From Bacteroidia bacterium (GTDB lineage: Bacteria > Bacteroidota > Bacteroidia > Bacteroidales > Azobacteroidaceae), in NCBI GenBank assembly GCA_025996865.1, contig BNTV01000099.1:1-18540 (forward strand): 18,540 bases of DNA. Direction: 5' to 3'. Position numbers and translations under genes: made by a program. Shown piece after piece: positions 8,773 to 17,425 of the stretch. The notes under the pieces are model-generated. The model saw only the letters and a program-made list of their open reading frames with translations. It did no database searches and was not told the DNA's origin. The stretch's first letter is position 1; every line of letters starts with the position of its first letter.

Positions 8773-9582
8773 TCACTTGGGAATATCCACCCGTTTAGCC
8801 TCGTTATAGTTATGACGGGCAACATTTTCCGTCCGGTAGTTGATTCGTGCCGCGGCGCGGATATAGACTGTGCGTCCGGCGGGAATCACGCCATTGGTCG
8901 TGATGGTAATGGTTTCACCTAATTGCGCATTGAAAGAATTACCGCTAAAGGTTCTTTCCACCGAATAGCGGTTGTCCCATTCACGATAACCGACATAAGC
9001 TACCTGGCTGACAAACAGTCGAACATCCGTCACGTTCAGGAAATCGTTGCTGTACCCGCCCATCGGTTCAATTTTCGACCGAAACTCTTCGGGACTGACT
9101 GCGCGAGTTACCCGAAAAGAGGCGGTGATTTTACCGTTGCTGACGGTCGGTTCGCCGATCCATTCCAGTTTCAAGAAAGGCTGTACTTCAAACTTCACTT
9201 CCGTGACGCCTTTAATGTCCGTGTATTTGGAACCGTCGAAAAGAGTATCTCCCTGTTGATTGAGGCGTACCAGCGGAATAAACGCGCCATCGATCCGCAC
9301 GTTGTAATACCCTTTGAAAACCTTGGTATTTTGGAAAATGCCTTCTTTCATGCACCAGAAGTCAAAGTTGTCGGGCACTGCCGTTTCCGTCCAGCTCAGT
9401 TCGCGCAACCGAATCCGCGTGCCTTCACTGCCTTGATCGGTCAGGACACGTTCGCCCGTTGCCACATCCACTACTTCGCCCTTGATGGTTTCACCAGGGT
9501 CATCGTAGTTGTCAATCTGAAAGAATTCGCAGGAGCTAAACATCAATAAAATGCTCCCGATAATAAAAACTGTTTTTTTCAT
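8773..9582 (-). CDS. DUF3823-family lipoprotein in SusE-like position
   Basis: A 269-residue lipoprotein with signal peptide and lipobox MFSSC (acylated Cys18). The acidic stretch after the Cys (FFQIDNYDDPGE) fits a surface-exposed lipoprotein. Residues about 33-125 match the DUF3823 N-terminal domain: IKGEVVDVATGERVLTDQG, GTRIRLRELSW (54-64), FWCMKEGIFQNTKVFKGYYN (75-94). This is a carboxypeptidase-regulatory-like beta fold. A second beta-rich domain (about 128-269) includes VSNGKITASFRVTRAVS (147-163) and ITTNGVIPAGRTVYIRAAAR (227-246). Such proteins commonly follow SusCD and are thought to help bind glycans, though few are characterised. The start is the ATG at 9580-9582, 20 bases after susD. 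A hairpin follows the stop, and the next gene begins 106 bases later. Confidence 0.88.
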   Translation of the reverse strand: MKKTVFIIGSILLMFSSCEFFQIDNYDDPGETIKGEVVDVATGERVLTDQGSEGTRIRLRELSWTETAVPDNFDFWCMKEGIFQNTKVFKGYYNVRIDGAFIPLVRLNQQGDTLFDGSKYTDIKGVTEVKFEVQPFLKLEWIGEPTVSNGKITASFRVTRAVSPEEFRSKIEPMGGYSNDFLNVTDVRLFVSQVAYVGYREWDNRYSVERTFSGNSFNAQLGETITITTNGVIPAGRTVYIRAAARINYRTENVARHNYNEAKRVDIPK

Positions 9583-9602
9583 TTTATTAAAATTTTAAAT
9601 AG

Positions 9603-11687
9603 TTAACGACCCGGTTGTTGATCAATTACCGGACTTTTGGAGACCTCGCCTCCGGGAATTGCAAAATAATAATCGTTTTCCGTCAGGCGGAACCTCCAGT
9701 TTCGCTCGTCGAGACGCGCGTCGAAGAACCATTTGTTCTCTTTCAGCACATAGAACGGATAGAGTCCTCGATAGTAAACGCCGTCACTGTGAGTTGTCCC
9801 GTTGATGACGTCGGAGTGTTGCGTCCGCCAGCGCCGGATGTCCCACAGGTTTTTGTGTTCAAACGCCAGTTCCTTCTGCCGTTCCCTGCGGATCAGTTTC
9901 AGACCGCTTTCGCCTTCCAGTTCCGAAATGCTTTGGAGCGGTTCGGCGCCGGCGCGTTCGCGGATGTCGCGGACGCCTTTGTAGGCGATCTGCATAAAGT
10001 CGTCGCCGTCCGGGGCGGCTGCTCCGGCCAACCGGAGTTCGGCGGCTGCTTCCGCTGCATTGAGCAGGATTTCAGCATAGCGCATCAGGATGAAAGGCTG
10101 TTCGGAGCGTCCTTCCAATACCATATTCTGCGGCATGTTCGGATTGATCCATTTGCGGATGGTGAATCCCGTACGCGCACAATAGTCATCGGAGGTAAAC
10201 GGCCCGCTGGCTCCCGATGCGTTCATCCTGCTCCCGTCCGGCCGTTCGATGATTTCCCGCGTATTCTGGTTTGGACACAGATAAAGTTCCTTTTTCGAGA
10301 ACTTGCCCTGTCCCGTATAGGCATCCATCGTGTTATACCGTGTACTGCCGGCAAACGAATAATCGACCACTCTGTTTTTGCTCATTAGCGACTCAATGCC
10401 GTCACCCACATCGCCGGTAAATGTACCGCGACGGATTTCGATGACGGTGCCTTTCAGCACATCATACGGAAAAACGACATACGCGCGTAAGCGCGGTTCA
10501 ACATTCCGAAACAGGTCAAGAGGATGGTCATAAAGGATATACTTTCCCCTGTCGTCGAAGACCTTGATGGTACCGTCGGGATTCTTGGGCAATCCGTCGA
10601 ACAGTTCCACAAACTCAAGAGTAGGACATATCTCCGACGAATATCCGTTTCCACCCCTCAACTGGAGGGGTACGGCATAAGAATCGTATCCATGAACCAG
10701 ATAAGGATATTGATATTCTTTGATGCAGATGTTTTCCGGGCTTTGCAGGTCAAAAAACATGTCCACCATGTTTTGATACTGGGCTTCCCGATCGCCGGCC
10801 GCCCATTTTTTCCGGTACAGCGAATATTTTTCACCCTTTATCAGTTCACGCGAGGCTTTATAGGATTCCAACAGGTATTTCCGGGAAACATCTGCGGCTG
10901 TTCCCGGGTCAAACCCGATCAGACGCTTGTTCACTTTTTCCCCGAAACCCGTAACCCGGTTATACTTGGCTAGCGTACCGGCATAGAGCATGGCTTCGGA
11001 CTTGAATCCCAGCGCTATGTCCCTGTTGGAGAGACCACGCTTGGGACTTGTGGCCGACAGATACTCAATGGCCTTGTCGTAATCACTCAATACCTGATCC
11101 CAGGTTTCTTCTTCCGAAGAACGCGGCACTTCCAGCACATCGGCTTCTTCCGGATACTTCAACACTTTCAGCACCAGAGGCATTCCTCCATAACGCTTTA
11201 CCAGTGCGTAAAAAACCATCGCCCGGGTGAAGTAGGCTTCGCCGATGCAATGATTGTAGAAGGCTTCCGATAAATTCGCCTTGTAAGTCGGAATGTTTTC
11301 CAGCAAATAGTTAGCATCCCGCAGGGAGGCAAACGCTCTTGTCCAGTATGCGCCGTTACGTCCGTATCCTTCACTTCTCATTGCATCGTGATCGTCGCGA
11401 CCCAGCGCCTGCCCGTCCAGAATATCGGGAGCAGCCAGCCAGTCATCGAAGAACTGACGCTTGGACGAATACTTGAAGTCCTCGAACGGTATCTGGCTGT
11501 AAATGCGTGACAGATACAGCAACACGGTGCTTTCATTGGCAAAAATATCCTGGTCTTGCACAACATTCAGCGGCGGAATATCCAGGTCGGCACAAGAACT
11601 GAAACATAGGCTCGACAGAAGGAGCGCATACCCAAAAGTCTCTACTTTCTTGTATATATTCATCACTTTATTATATATTGTATTCAT
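9603..11687 (-). CDS. SusD/RagB-family glycan-binding lipoprotein
   Basis: A 694-residue surface lipoprotein that caps the SusC barrel and binds the glycan. The lipobox is CFSSC with acylated Cys32 (Cys24 if the second Met, at 11661-11663, is the true start). SusD_RagB features include AYFTRAMVFYALVKRYGGMP (151-170) in the TPR-like part, LEVPRSSEEETWDQVLSDY (185-203), ILMRYAEILLNAAEAAAEL (533-551) and ELAFEHKNLWDIRRW (606-620). It is longer than most SusD proteins (about 500-600 residues). The extra length seems to lie in the middle, about 320-530, where the ligand-binding loops of the family lie. The final QPGR tail is short. It follows susC by 11 bases and precedes the DUF3823 gene by 20 bases, so the three were almost certainly co-transcribed. 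The bound glycan is unknown. Confidence 0.95.
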   Translation of the reverse strand: MNTIYNKVMNIYKKVETFGYALLLSSLCFSSCADLDIPPLNVVQDQDIFANESTVLLYLSRIYSQIPFEDFKYSSKRQFFDDWLAAPDILDGQALGRDDHDAMRSEGYGRNGAYWTRAFASLRDANYLLENIPTYKANLSEAFYNHCIGEAYFTRAMVFYALVKRYGGMPLVLKVLKYPEEADVLEVPRSSEEETWDQVLSDYDKAIEYLSATSPKRGLSNRDIALGFKSEAMLYAGTLAKYNRVTGFGEKVNKRLIGFDPGTAADVSRKYLLESYKASRELIKGEKYSLYRKKWAAGDREAQYQNMVDMFFDLQSPENICIKEYQYPYLVHGYDSYAVPLQLRGGNGYSSEICPTLEFVELFDGLPKNPDGTIKVFDDRGKYILYDHPLDLFRNVEPRLRAYVVFPYDVLKGTVIEIRRGTFTGDVGDGIESLMSKNRVVDYSFAGSTRYNTMDAYTGQGKFSKKELYLCPNQNTREIIERPDGSRMNASGASGPFTSDDYCARTGFTIRKWINPNMPQNMVLEGRSEQPFILMRYAEILLNAAEAAAELRLAGAAAPDGDDFMQIAYKGVRDIRERAGAEPLQSISELEGESGLKLIRRERQKELAFEHKNLWDIRRWRTQHSDVINGTTHSDGVYYRGLYPFYVLKENKWFFDARLDERNWRFRLTENDYYFAIPGGEVSKSPVIDQQPGR

Positions 11688-11698
11688 GACTGTTGAAT

Positions 11699-14600
11699 TT
11701 AAAATTTAACCGATAATCCAAGAGAAAATGTTTTGTTCAAAGGGTACATATATCCCCAGCTTTCGCCGATGCCCGGATGTTCGGGGTCGCAATTACGTAC
11801 CGGCGTGATGGTAAAGATATTGTATCCGTTTGCAAAAAGCCGGAGATCGCAACCTTTGTATTGCGGCAGAGTATAACCCAGTTCGATGCTTTTCAGGCGC
11901 AGGAAAGAAGCGTCGGACACGTTGAATGTGGAGTTGTCCCTTGCTCGTGTTCTGCCTCCCATGGCATAATAGCCTGATACCCATTCAGTGGCAGGATCAT
12001 ACGGGTCGGCTTTCGGATCAACCGGATGCCAGCGATCCAGCATAAAAGCCAGCGTATTTGAGTCGCCGCGCATCTGTTCGCCGTATTCCAGCGAACCAAG
12101 TGCGGAACCGTGGAACAGGAGGTTCAGGTCGAATCTCCTGTAGTTGCCTTCGAACAGCAGACTGAAGTTTACCCACGGATTCTGGTTGAAGCGGATGGGA
12201 TGAATATCATTGTCGTTGATTTCACCGTCGCCGTTCCAGTCTTCATACATATAGTCTCCGATAAGTGTACCCCGTCCGATGTAATACGGTGATGACCGGA
12301 TCTGATCCCAGGAAGTAAATTGCCCTGTATAGTTGAATCCTCTGTACACGCCCTGCAAACGGTTGTATTCGTCGCTTTTCCAGTGCGACCACGAACTGCC
12401 CCGCGCCGAATGTTCCACGTCTAAGCGTTTTCGGCGCGTAATGGAAGCCATCGCGGTCGTTTTGTATGAGAAGTCTTGAATCTTGTTCCGGTGCGTCAAC
12501 GTCAGTTCAAGGCCGAAATGTTTGTCACTCTCCAGATTTTCCTCCGGAAGTTGTGCGCCGACAACCGTGGGAATGCCTCCCGTTTGCCTGGCCAGCAGCC
12601 CTTTGCGGTGACGGTCGAAATAGTCGAGTGAAAATCCGAACAGGCCGTCCCATCCTTCAAAATCAACACCCAGGTCAAATGTTTTGGAGGTGAACCAGGT
12701 AATATATGGATTGGGAATACCCTTGTTGTCAACACTGTTTACAAAAGTTCCGTCGAAAACATATCCGCCGCTGAATTCTCTCATATTATTACCCGTAGGA
12801 TAATTATATCCCGAAATAAACTGATACGAAGAAGAGGCATCATCTCCCGTCATACCATACGATGCGCGTAACTTTAACTGCCGAATAAACGAGAGACCGG
12901 ATTCCCTGATAAAGTTTTCTTCCGAAATACGCCAGCCCACCGAGGCTGCCGGAAAGAACCCCCACTGATAACCCAGCGCAAACTTGGACGAACCGTCATA
13001 GCGAAAAACACCTTCGACCAGATATTTGTTCGCAAACGCATAATTCAGTTTGCCGGCCAGCGCGTTGTTGGCCTGTTTATACAAATGGTCGCCGGACGTA
13101 TTCATGTTCCCGAGTTGACCGGAAGCGCTGCCGCCAAGCAGATAGGGTAATTCCAGCACCAGATTTCGCTGTGCGTTGAAATTGTCGCCATTCCGGATTT
13201 GAGACTCCCATACCAGCGTGCCGTTCACCTTATGCAGGCCGAATGTCCGGTCATAATTCAAGATGAATTGCCACAGCATCACTGATTTCATATACGCTTC
13301 CCTGAGCAGTTGACTGGGTGACTGCACTGTATAGCGCTGATAGGAATCAGAAGCCTCCTCATATCTGTACTGATAGTATTCCTTTCTGTAACGTGTGAAA
13401 TTGCGCAGGTTAAAATTATAGCTGAACATTCCCTTTGCACTCAATCCCTTAATATATGGCACGTTCCAATTCAGACTGGCCATTCCCTCATACCAATTTT
13501 TCTTGTCTTTTTCCCATCCGATCAGATCGCTGTGAATAAAAGATACCGGATTCTCGCCTTCGGTTACCTGATGGTTGTACATGGTCTCCTCGGAGTCGGC
13601 GTATGGACCGATCAGGGGATTCATCCGCCAAAAGTCGCGAATAGTCCATACGGCGCTCTGGTTGGGATTATCCTTCTGGTCTATGATGGCCGAGAGGTGG
13701 ATGTCGAAGGTAAGGTCATTGGTAATCTTGGTCGAGATGTTGGACATCACGTTGTACTTGTTGTATGACCGGTCGTCGGTCTTGAAAAAGCTGTTCTGAT
13801 ACAGATAACCCATTCCGACATAATAGTTGGTACGGTCATTCCCGCCTGTAACACTTGCGTTGTGCTGCGTTTCGGGCGCATAATCCCTAAATTCATAACC
13901 ATACCAGTCGTAGCCTTTTTTCGTACCGTTCCGGTATGCTTCTATTGTTTCATCGGAATACACCCATTTCGGGTCTGTAAGGCTGTTCATGCTTCTTTCA
14001 TTTTCAAAGGCCAAATAATCAAGCGCACCCATCGGCCCGAACATGCCCGATGGAACCTGCCAGGTCATGACGCCCGAATAACTCAGTTGCGGCTTGGAAC
14101 TTTTAGACCCCTTTTTGGTGATCACCAATACAACGCCATTGGCCGAACGTACACCGTAAATAGCTGCCGAAGCATCCTTTAATACGGACAGATTATCGAT
14201 GTCCTCCGGATTTAACCGTTGAAATTCCTCCATGGTACGGGGTACTCCGTCGATCACGACCAAAGGTGTTCCCATTCCCCTGATGTCAAAATTATTGTTG
14301 AAAGCGCCGGGTTCGGATGATTTCTGCGTCACACGTACTCCGGGAACTTTTCCGGTAAGCATGTTTTGCACATTCTCATTTTTGGTCGCAACGATCTCCG
14401 CGCCCTTCACAGCGGAAACCGCACCGGTCAAGGTTACTTTCTGTTGCGTTCCATATCCTACCACAACGACCTCCTCAAGCAGTTCTACATCTTCCTCCAG
14501 TACGATATCAATCGAAGTCCGGTTTTTTACCGGAACAACTACAGTCTTGAATCCGATGAAAGAAAGTGTAAACGATCCGTCCGACGGAACATCAATCCGA

Positions 14601-14860
14601 TATTTTCCATCCGTGTCGGTAATTGTTCCGGTCTTATGTCCGGAAATAAGTATGCTTACACCGACTAACGGCTCTCCCGTGTTGTCTTTCACAATACCGG
14701 TTACCACATGTTGTTTTTGTTGAGAGACCTCCGTTTTTGAATAGACGTTTCCCACACACATCAGGCAGAATACCGCTATTGAAAAAATCCTTGCCGTTTT
14801 TTCAGGCAAAAATGACAGGGAATTTTCTTTATCCCTATTCTTCTTTTTTATATTTTTCAT
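11699..14860 (-). CDS. SusC/RagA-type TonB-dependent outer-membrane transporter
   Basis: A 1053-residue outer-membrane transporter that imports oligosaccharides with its SusD partner. I place the start at the ATG 14858-14860; a frame extension to a TTG at 14869 adds only three residues. Layout: a basic N terminus with a hydrophobic signal segment (about 24-41, ending NVYS), a carboxypeptidase-regulatory-like domain (about 51-125, VVTGIVKDNTGEPLVGVSI), the TonB-box-like EEVVVVGYGTQ (129-139), and a plug (about 145-251, including NVQNMLTGKVPGVRV, FDIRGMGTPLVVIDG, VLKDASAAIYGVRSANGVV). The barrel runs from there to the terminal Phe, as expected for BamA-recognised barrels. There is no STN domain before the carboxypeptidase-like domain, so it probably does not signal to an anti-sigma/ECF pair. 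The length is normal for the family. susD begins 11 bases after the stop. Confidence 0.96.
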   Translation of the reverse strand: MKNIKKKNRDKENSLSFLPEKTARIFSIAVFCLMCVGNVYSKTEVSQQKQHVVTGIVKDNTGEPLVGVSILISGHKTGTITDTDGKYRIDVPSDGSFTLSFIGFKTVVVPVKNRTSIDIVLEEDVELLEEVVVVGYGTQQKVTLTGAVSAVKGAEIVATKNENVQNMLTGKVPGVRVTQKSSEPGAFNNNFDIRGMGTPLVVIDGVPRTMEEFQRLNPEDIDNLSVLKDASAAIYGVRSANGVVLVITKKGSKSSKPQLSYSGVMTWQVPSGMFGPMGALDYLAFENERSMNSLTDPKWVYSDETIEAYRNGTKKGYDWYGYEFRDYAPETQHNASVTGGNDRTNYYVGMGYLYQNSFFKTDDRSYNKYNVMSNISTKITNDLTFDIHLSAIIDQKDNPNQSAVWTIRDFWRMNPLIGPYADSEETMYNHQVTEGENPVSFIHSDLIGWEKDKKNWYEGMASLNWNVPYIKGLSAKGMFSYNFNLRNFTRYRKEYYQYRYEEASDSYQRYTVQSPSQLLREAYMKSVMLWQFILNYDRTFGLHKVNGTLVWESQIRNGDNFNAQRNLVLELPYLLGGSASGQLGNMNTSGDHLYKQANNALAGKLNYAFANKYLVEGVFRYDGSSKFALGYQWGFFPAASVGWRISEENFIRESGLSFIRQLKLRASYGMTGDDASSSYQFISGYNYPTGNNMREFSGGYVFDGTFVNSVDNKGIPNPYITWFTSKTFDLGVDFEGWDGLFGFSLDYFDRHRKGLLARQTGGIPTVVGAQLPEENLESDKHFGLELTLTHRNKIQDFSYKTTAMASITRRKRLDVEHSARGSSWSHWKSDEYNRLQGVYRGFNYTGQFTSWDQIRSSPYYIGRGTLIGDYMYEDWNGDGEINDNDIHPIRFNQNPWVNFSLLFEGNYRRFDLNLLFHGSALGSLEYGEQMRGDSNTLAFMLDRWHPVDPKADPYDPATEWVSGYYAMGGRTRARDNSTFNVSDASFLRLKSIELGYTLPQYKGCDLRLFANGYNIFTITPVRNCDPEHPGIGESWGYMYPLNKTFSLGLSVKF

Positions 14861-14950
14861 ATAGTTCAAATTTGTTAATTAATACATTAGTAAAATAATT
14901 TGTTTGTAATTTCTGTTTTTCATTTTTCGTTCTTCGGTTTGTTTCATAGG

Positions 14951-14983
14951 CAAATAAATTTAAAATTATTTTTTCTTCAACAA
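14951..14983 (-). promoter_or_regulatory. Candidate Bacteroidota sigma-ABfr promoter before susC
   Basis: Read on the minus strand, TTGTTG (14978-14983) is followed after exactly 19 bases by TTTATTTG (14951-14958). Bacteroides promoters have a -33 TTTG/TTG element and a -7 TAnnTTTG box about 19-21 bases apart. The -7 box here matches at all but its second base. Transcription would begin roughly 85 bases upstream of the susC ATG. The -33 element sits inside the end of the transketolase C gene. The spacing is good, but the region is AT-rich and chance matches are likely, so read-through from the catabolic genes is equally possible. I see no hairpin terminator in this gap. Confidence 0.3.
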
Positions 14984-15904
14984 TTCTTTTGTCTGCGCAG
15001 CAATATTTTGTGCCGTCAGTCCGAACCGTTCCTTCAGGTAGTCCAGTGTGCCGACTTCACCAAATTCGTCGTTGACGCCAACACGTTTCAACCATGTGGG
15101 ACAGTTTTCCGCCAGCGTTTCCGCTACAGCCGAACCCAGTCCGTTTATTGTCTGATGGTTTTCGCAGGTAACGAACCCTCCCGTTTTTTCGGCATACTGC
15201 ATGATTAATCCGGTGTCTATCGGTTTAATTGTGTGCATGTCGATGACGGCAACCGATATTCCTTCGCTGTTCAAAATTTCCCATGCTTTCAGGGCTTCGG
15301 CAACCATAACCGCTCCGCAGGCAATCAGCGTAACGTCTGTTCCGTCCTTTAAAACCTTCCCTTTGCCGAGTTCAAACTCTTCATCTTCGGGATAGACAAT
15401 TGTTACAGATTTACGGTGTAAACGCATATACGTACAGCCTGTATGGTACGCGCTTTGTTGTACCAATTTTTTCAGCGATACCGGATCGCAGGGTTCAAAA
15501 ACGACCAATCCGGGTATATTCCGCATGATTCCGAGGTCTTCAAAAGGCATGTGGGTTCCGCCGTTGTATTCGGAGGCAACGCCGGGATCGGTTCCCGTAA
15601 GTTTCACATTCAGTCGCGCGTAGTTGGCCGATATAAAAAATTGGTCATACGCTCTTCGGGAAGCAAAACACCCGAAAGTGTCCGCAAAGGGAATCTTGCC
15701 TCCGGCAGAAAGGCCTGCTGCAACTCCGACCATATTGGCTTCCGCAACTCCCATGTTGAATGTTCTTTCCGGAAACAGGTTCTTAAATACCGTAGTTCCC
15801 GAAGCCTTCATCAGATCGGCTTCAAGAAGGACAATCCGTTCGTCTTTTTCTGCCAGTTCTATCAGTGTCTGAGCGTAAACCGCTCTCATTTCCAATTGAT
15901 TCAT
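14966..15904 (-). CDS. Split transketolase, C-terminal (pyrimidine-binding) subunit
   Basis: A 312-residue partner of the preceding subunit. Residues 3-165 form the Transket_pyr domain: RTFNMGVAEANMVGVAAGL (47-65) holds Glu55, the family's catalytic Glu that contacts the TPP aminopyrimidine. PFADTFGCFASRRAYDQ (72-88) and VKLTGTDPGVASEYNGGTH (100-118) are also typical. The Transketolase_C domain follows at about 185-305, with VIDMHTIKPID (220-230) and VTCENHQTINGLGSAVAE (245-262). I chose the ATG at 15902-15904, 20 bases after the stop of the N subunit. A longer reading from 15952 would add 16 residues (MSPAGSGKLI...) that overlap the upstream gene and do not look like family sequence. The C terminus is Lys-rich. 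The stop is followed by about 100 AT-rich bases before susC. Confidence 0.93.
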   Translation of the reverse strand: MNQLEMRAVYAQTLIELAEKDERIVLLEADLMKASGTTVFKNLFPERTFNMGVAEANMVGVAAGLSAGGKIPFADTFGCFASRRAYDQFFISANYARLNVKLTGTDPGVASEYNGGTHMPFEDLGIMRNIPGLVVFEPCDPVSLKKLVQQSAYHTGCTYMRLHRKSVTIVYPEDEEFELGKGKVLKDGTDVTLIACGAVMVAEALKAWEILNSEGISVAVIDMHTIKPIDTGLIMQYAEKTGGFVTCENHQTINGLGSAVAETLAENCPTWLKRVGVNDEFGEVGTLDYLKERFGLTAQNIAAQTKELLKKK

Positions 15905-15924
15905 ACTTTTAACATTCTTTTTGA

Positions 15925-16752
15925 TTAATTTCCCCGATCCAGCAGGCGACATGCTTCCTGCGCTGTTTCGTAATTTACATTCATATTATGGTTATCCAAC
16001 TGTCTTTCCGCAAAAAAAGCACCTTTTCCCTTGATGGTATCCAGGATAATCATGGAGGGTCTGTAAATTTCTTTTTTTGCCCGTTCTACGGCCATGTCCA
16101 TATCTTCAAAACTGTGGCCGTTAACCCGCTGCACAAACCATCCGAAGGCGTTCCACTTGGCGTCCAGATCTTCAATGTTCATGATTTCATGGACATATCC
16201 GTCTATCTGCATTTTATTATGGTCGGTAAAGGCAATCAGGTTATTGAGTTTGTAATGAGCGGCAGCCATGGCGCCTTCCCATATTTGACCTTCATTGGAT
16301 TCTCCGTCGCCTATGATGAGATATACCTTTTTCTCCGTCTTGTCCAATCGATTGGCCAAGACGAGTCCTATAGCCGCCGATATGCCCTGTCCCAAAGAAC
16401 CTGTCGTCATATCAATACCGGGCGTGCGGTTCATATCGCAGTGGCTGGGTAAACGGGTACCTCCCTTGTTTAATGTATGCAGCCACTCCTGCGGGAAAAA
16501 ACCCTTGTCGGCCAAAACGCTGTAAAGCGCCGGTCCCGCATGTCCTTTAGACAAAACCAGTTTGTCGCGTTCCTTCTTTTTCGGATCTTCGGGTGAAACG
16601 TCCATGTGTCTGTAATAGAGCAACGTTAAAACCTCTATAACAGATAATGCGCCGCCAATATGACCTACTCCCAGATATCCGATTGCATCAATCGTCAATT
16701 TGCGAATTTCTTTTGCTTTTACTTCCAATTGTTTTATTTCCTGTACTTCCAT
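15925..16752 (-). CDS. Split transketolase, N-terminal (TPP-binding) subunit
   Basis: A 275-residue cytoplasmic subunit. With the next gene it would make an alpha2beta2-type thiamine-diphosphate transketolase that moves two-carbon ketol units between sugar phosphates. Motifs in order: GHIGGALS (30-37, usually GHPGG), SKGHAGPALY (68-77), MTTGSLGQGISAAIG (115-129), and the TPP/Mg2+ motif GDGESNEGQIWEGA (148-161) ending at HNK (178-180) with Asn179 as a probable metal ligand. The length matches standalone Transketolase_N subunits. The ATG at 16750-16752 is the first after an in-frame TAA (16759-16761), so the start is well fixed even though it lies inside the DUF4867 frame. Two-gene transketolases are common, but some serve special pathways, such as apulose-4-phosphate transketolase and the sulfosugar transketolase SqwGH. 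The isomerase and DUF4867 neighbours favour a dedicated sugar pathway here over the housekeeping enzyme. Confidence 0.93.
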   Translation of the reverse strand: MEVQEIKQLEVKAKEIRKLTIDAIGYLGVGHIGGALSVIEVLTLLYYRHMDVSPEDPKKKERDKLVLSKGHAGPALYSVLADKGFFPQEWLHTLNKGGTRLPSHCDMNRTPGIDMTTGSLGQGISAAIGLVLANRLDKTEKKVYLIIGDGESNEGQIWEGAMAAAHYKLNNLIAFTDHNKMQIDGYVHEIMNIEDLDAKWNAFGWFVQRVNGHSFEDMDMAVERAKKEIYRPSMIILDTIKGKGAFFAERQLDNHNMNVNYETAQEACRLLDRGN

Positions 16753-17422
16753 TGTTAGTTATTTTAATTTCTATATTTTCGCCGGTAATTCCGGGCCATG
16801 CCCCCTTTTCCATCAGCGGTTTTCTGTCCGGATGCGCCAGCAGCCACTTGTTACGGGCAAAAAGATATTTGTCTCCATATTTTTCGTTGTCATTTTCCAG
16901 CGGTTCATTGGTACCGCGCGGCAGAATCACAATACATTTGAATCCGTTAGAATCCACCTTGCAGGGCGCAAAATGCAGTGTGGTTTCGTAAAGTTGCAGC
17001 GCCGTACCTTTTGGGACAAAGAATGCTTCAACCTGTTCCGACGGATATTGTCCGTCCGTTACATCCTGCAACCTTCCCAGCAACAGGACCAAATCCGTAA
17101 CGGCAACATCTATTTCGCTGCCGAGATGGTATTCCAGACCGTTCAATGTGGAGTTTTGTCCGTTGCAATACCCTGTCTGAATGGGCATCTCCCCGTAAAA
17201 ACCCTTTTCCAACCGCACTTTTATATCCGTCTGTTCCAATTCCGGTACGGAAGTTTTATATATGTTGCCTTCGGCAGGTATCGGCGTTTCCCGTTCCATG
17301 TAATCCAGCAAGCCGGAAAAATCGTAGCCTGTAACAATTTTCCCATACACTTGAAACGACGGGTTGGAAACCTCTTTCAGGCTCAGATGTCTGTTCAGTT
17401 TAATTAATTCCGTCAACTCCAT
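16688..17422 (-). CDS. DUF4867-family cupin-like protein with overrunning C terminus
   Basis: A 244-residue cytoplasmic protein with no signal peptide. I recognise it with moderate confidence as DUF4867, a family of unknown function found near sugar isomerase and transketolase genes. The central part (about 95-170) looks like a cupin barrel, with EYHLGSEIDVAV (97-108), VEAFFVPKGTALQLYE (131-146) and LHFAPC (149-154). His99, Glu103 and His150 are possible metal ligands by inference. The ATG at 17420-17422 follows the isomerase stop by 3 bases. The expected end of the protein is near GENIEIK (214-220). The last 24 residues are low-complexity, Asn/Ser/Lys-rich, and mostly read through the start of the transketolase N gene in another frame, ending in TGA at 16688-16690. 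Removing one base of the A4 run (16762-16765) would end the protein at Lys220. An assisting role in sugar isomerisation is plausible but unproven. Confidence 0.75.
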   Translation of the reverse strand: MELTELIKLNRHLSLKEVSNPSFQVYGKIVTGYDFSGLLDYMERETPIPAEGNIYKTSVPELEQTDIKVRLEKGFYGEMPIQTGYCNGQNSTLNGLEYHLGSEIDVAVTDLVLLLGRLQDVTDGQYPSEQVEAFFVPKGTALQLYETTLHFAPCKVDSNGFKCIVILPRGTNEPLENDNEKYGDKYLFARNKWLLAHPDRKPLMEKGAWPGITGENIEIKITNNGSTGNKTIGSKSKRNSQIDD

Positions 17423-17425
17423 TTT

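Noticed and set aside
14861..14869. TTG start giving susC three more residues.
   Set aside because: An ATG is available three codons later in the same frame and gives a normal basic signal-peptide start.
15905..15952. An upstream ATG that would add 16 residues to the transketolase C subunit.
   Set aside because: The added part overlaps the N-subunit gene and is unlike family N termini, while the ATG at 15902-15904 follows the upstream stop at a normal distance.
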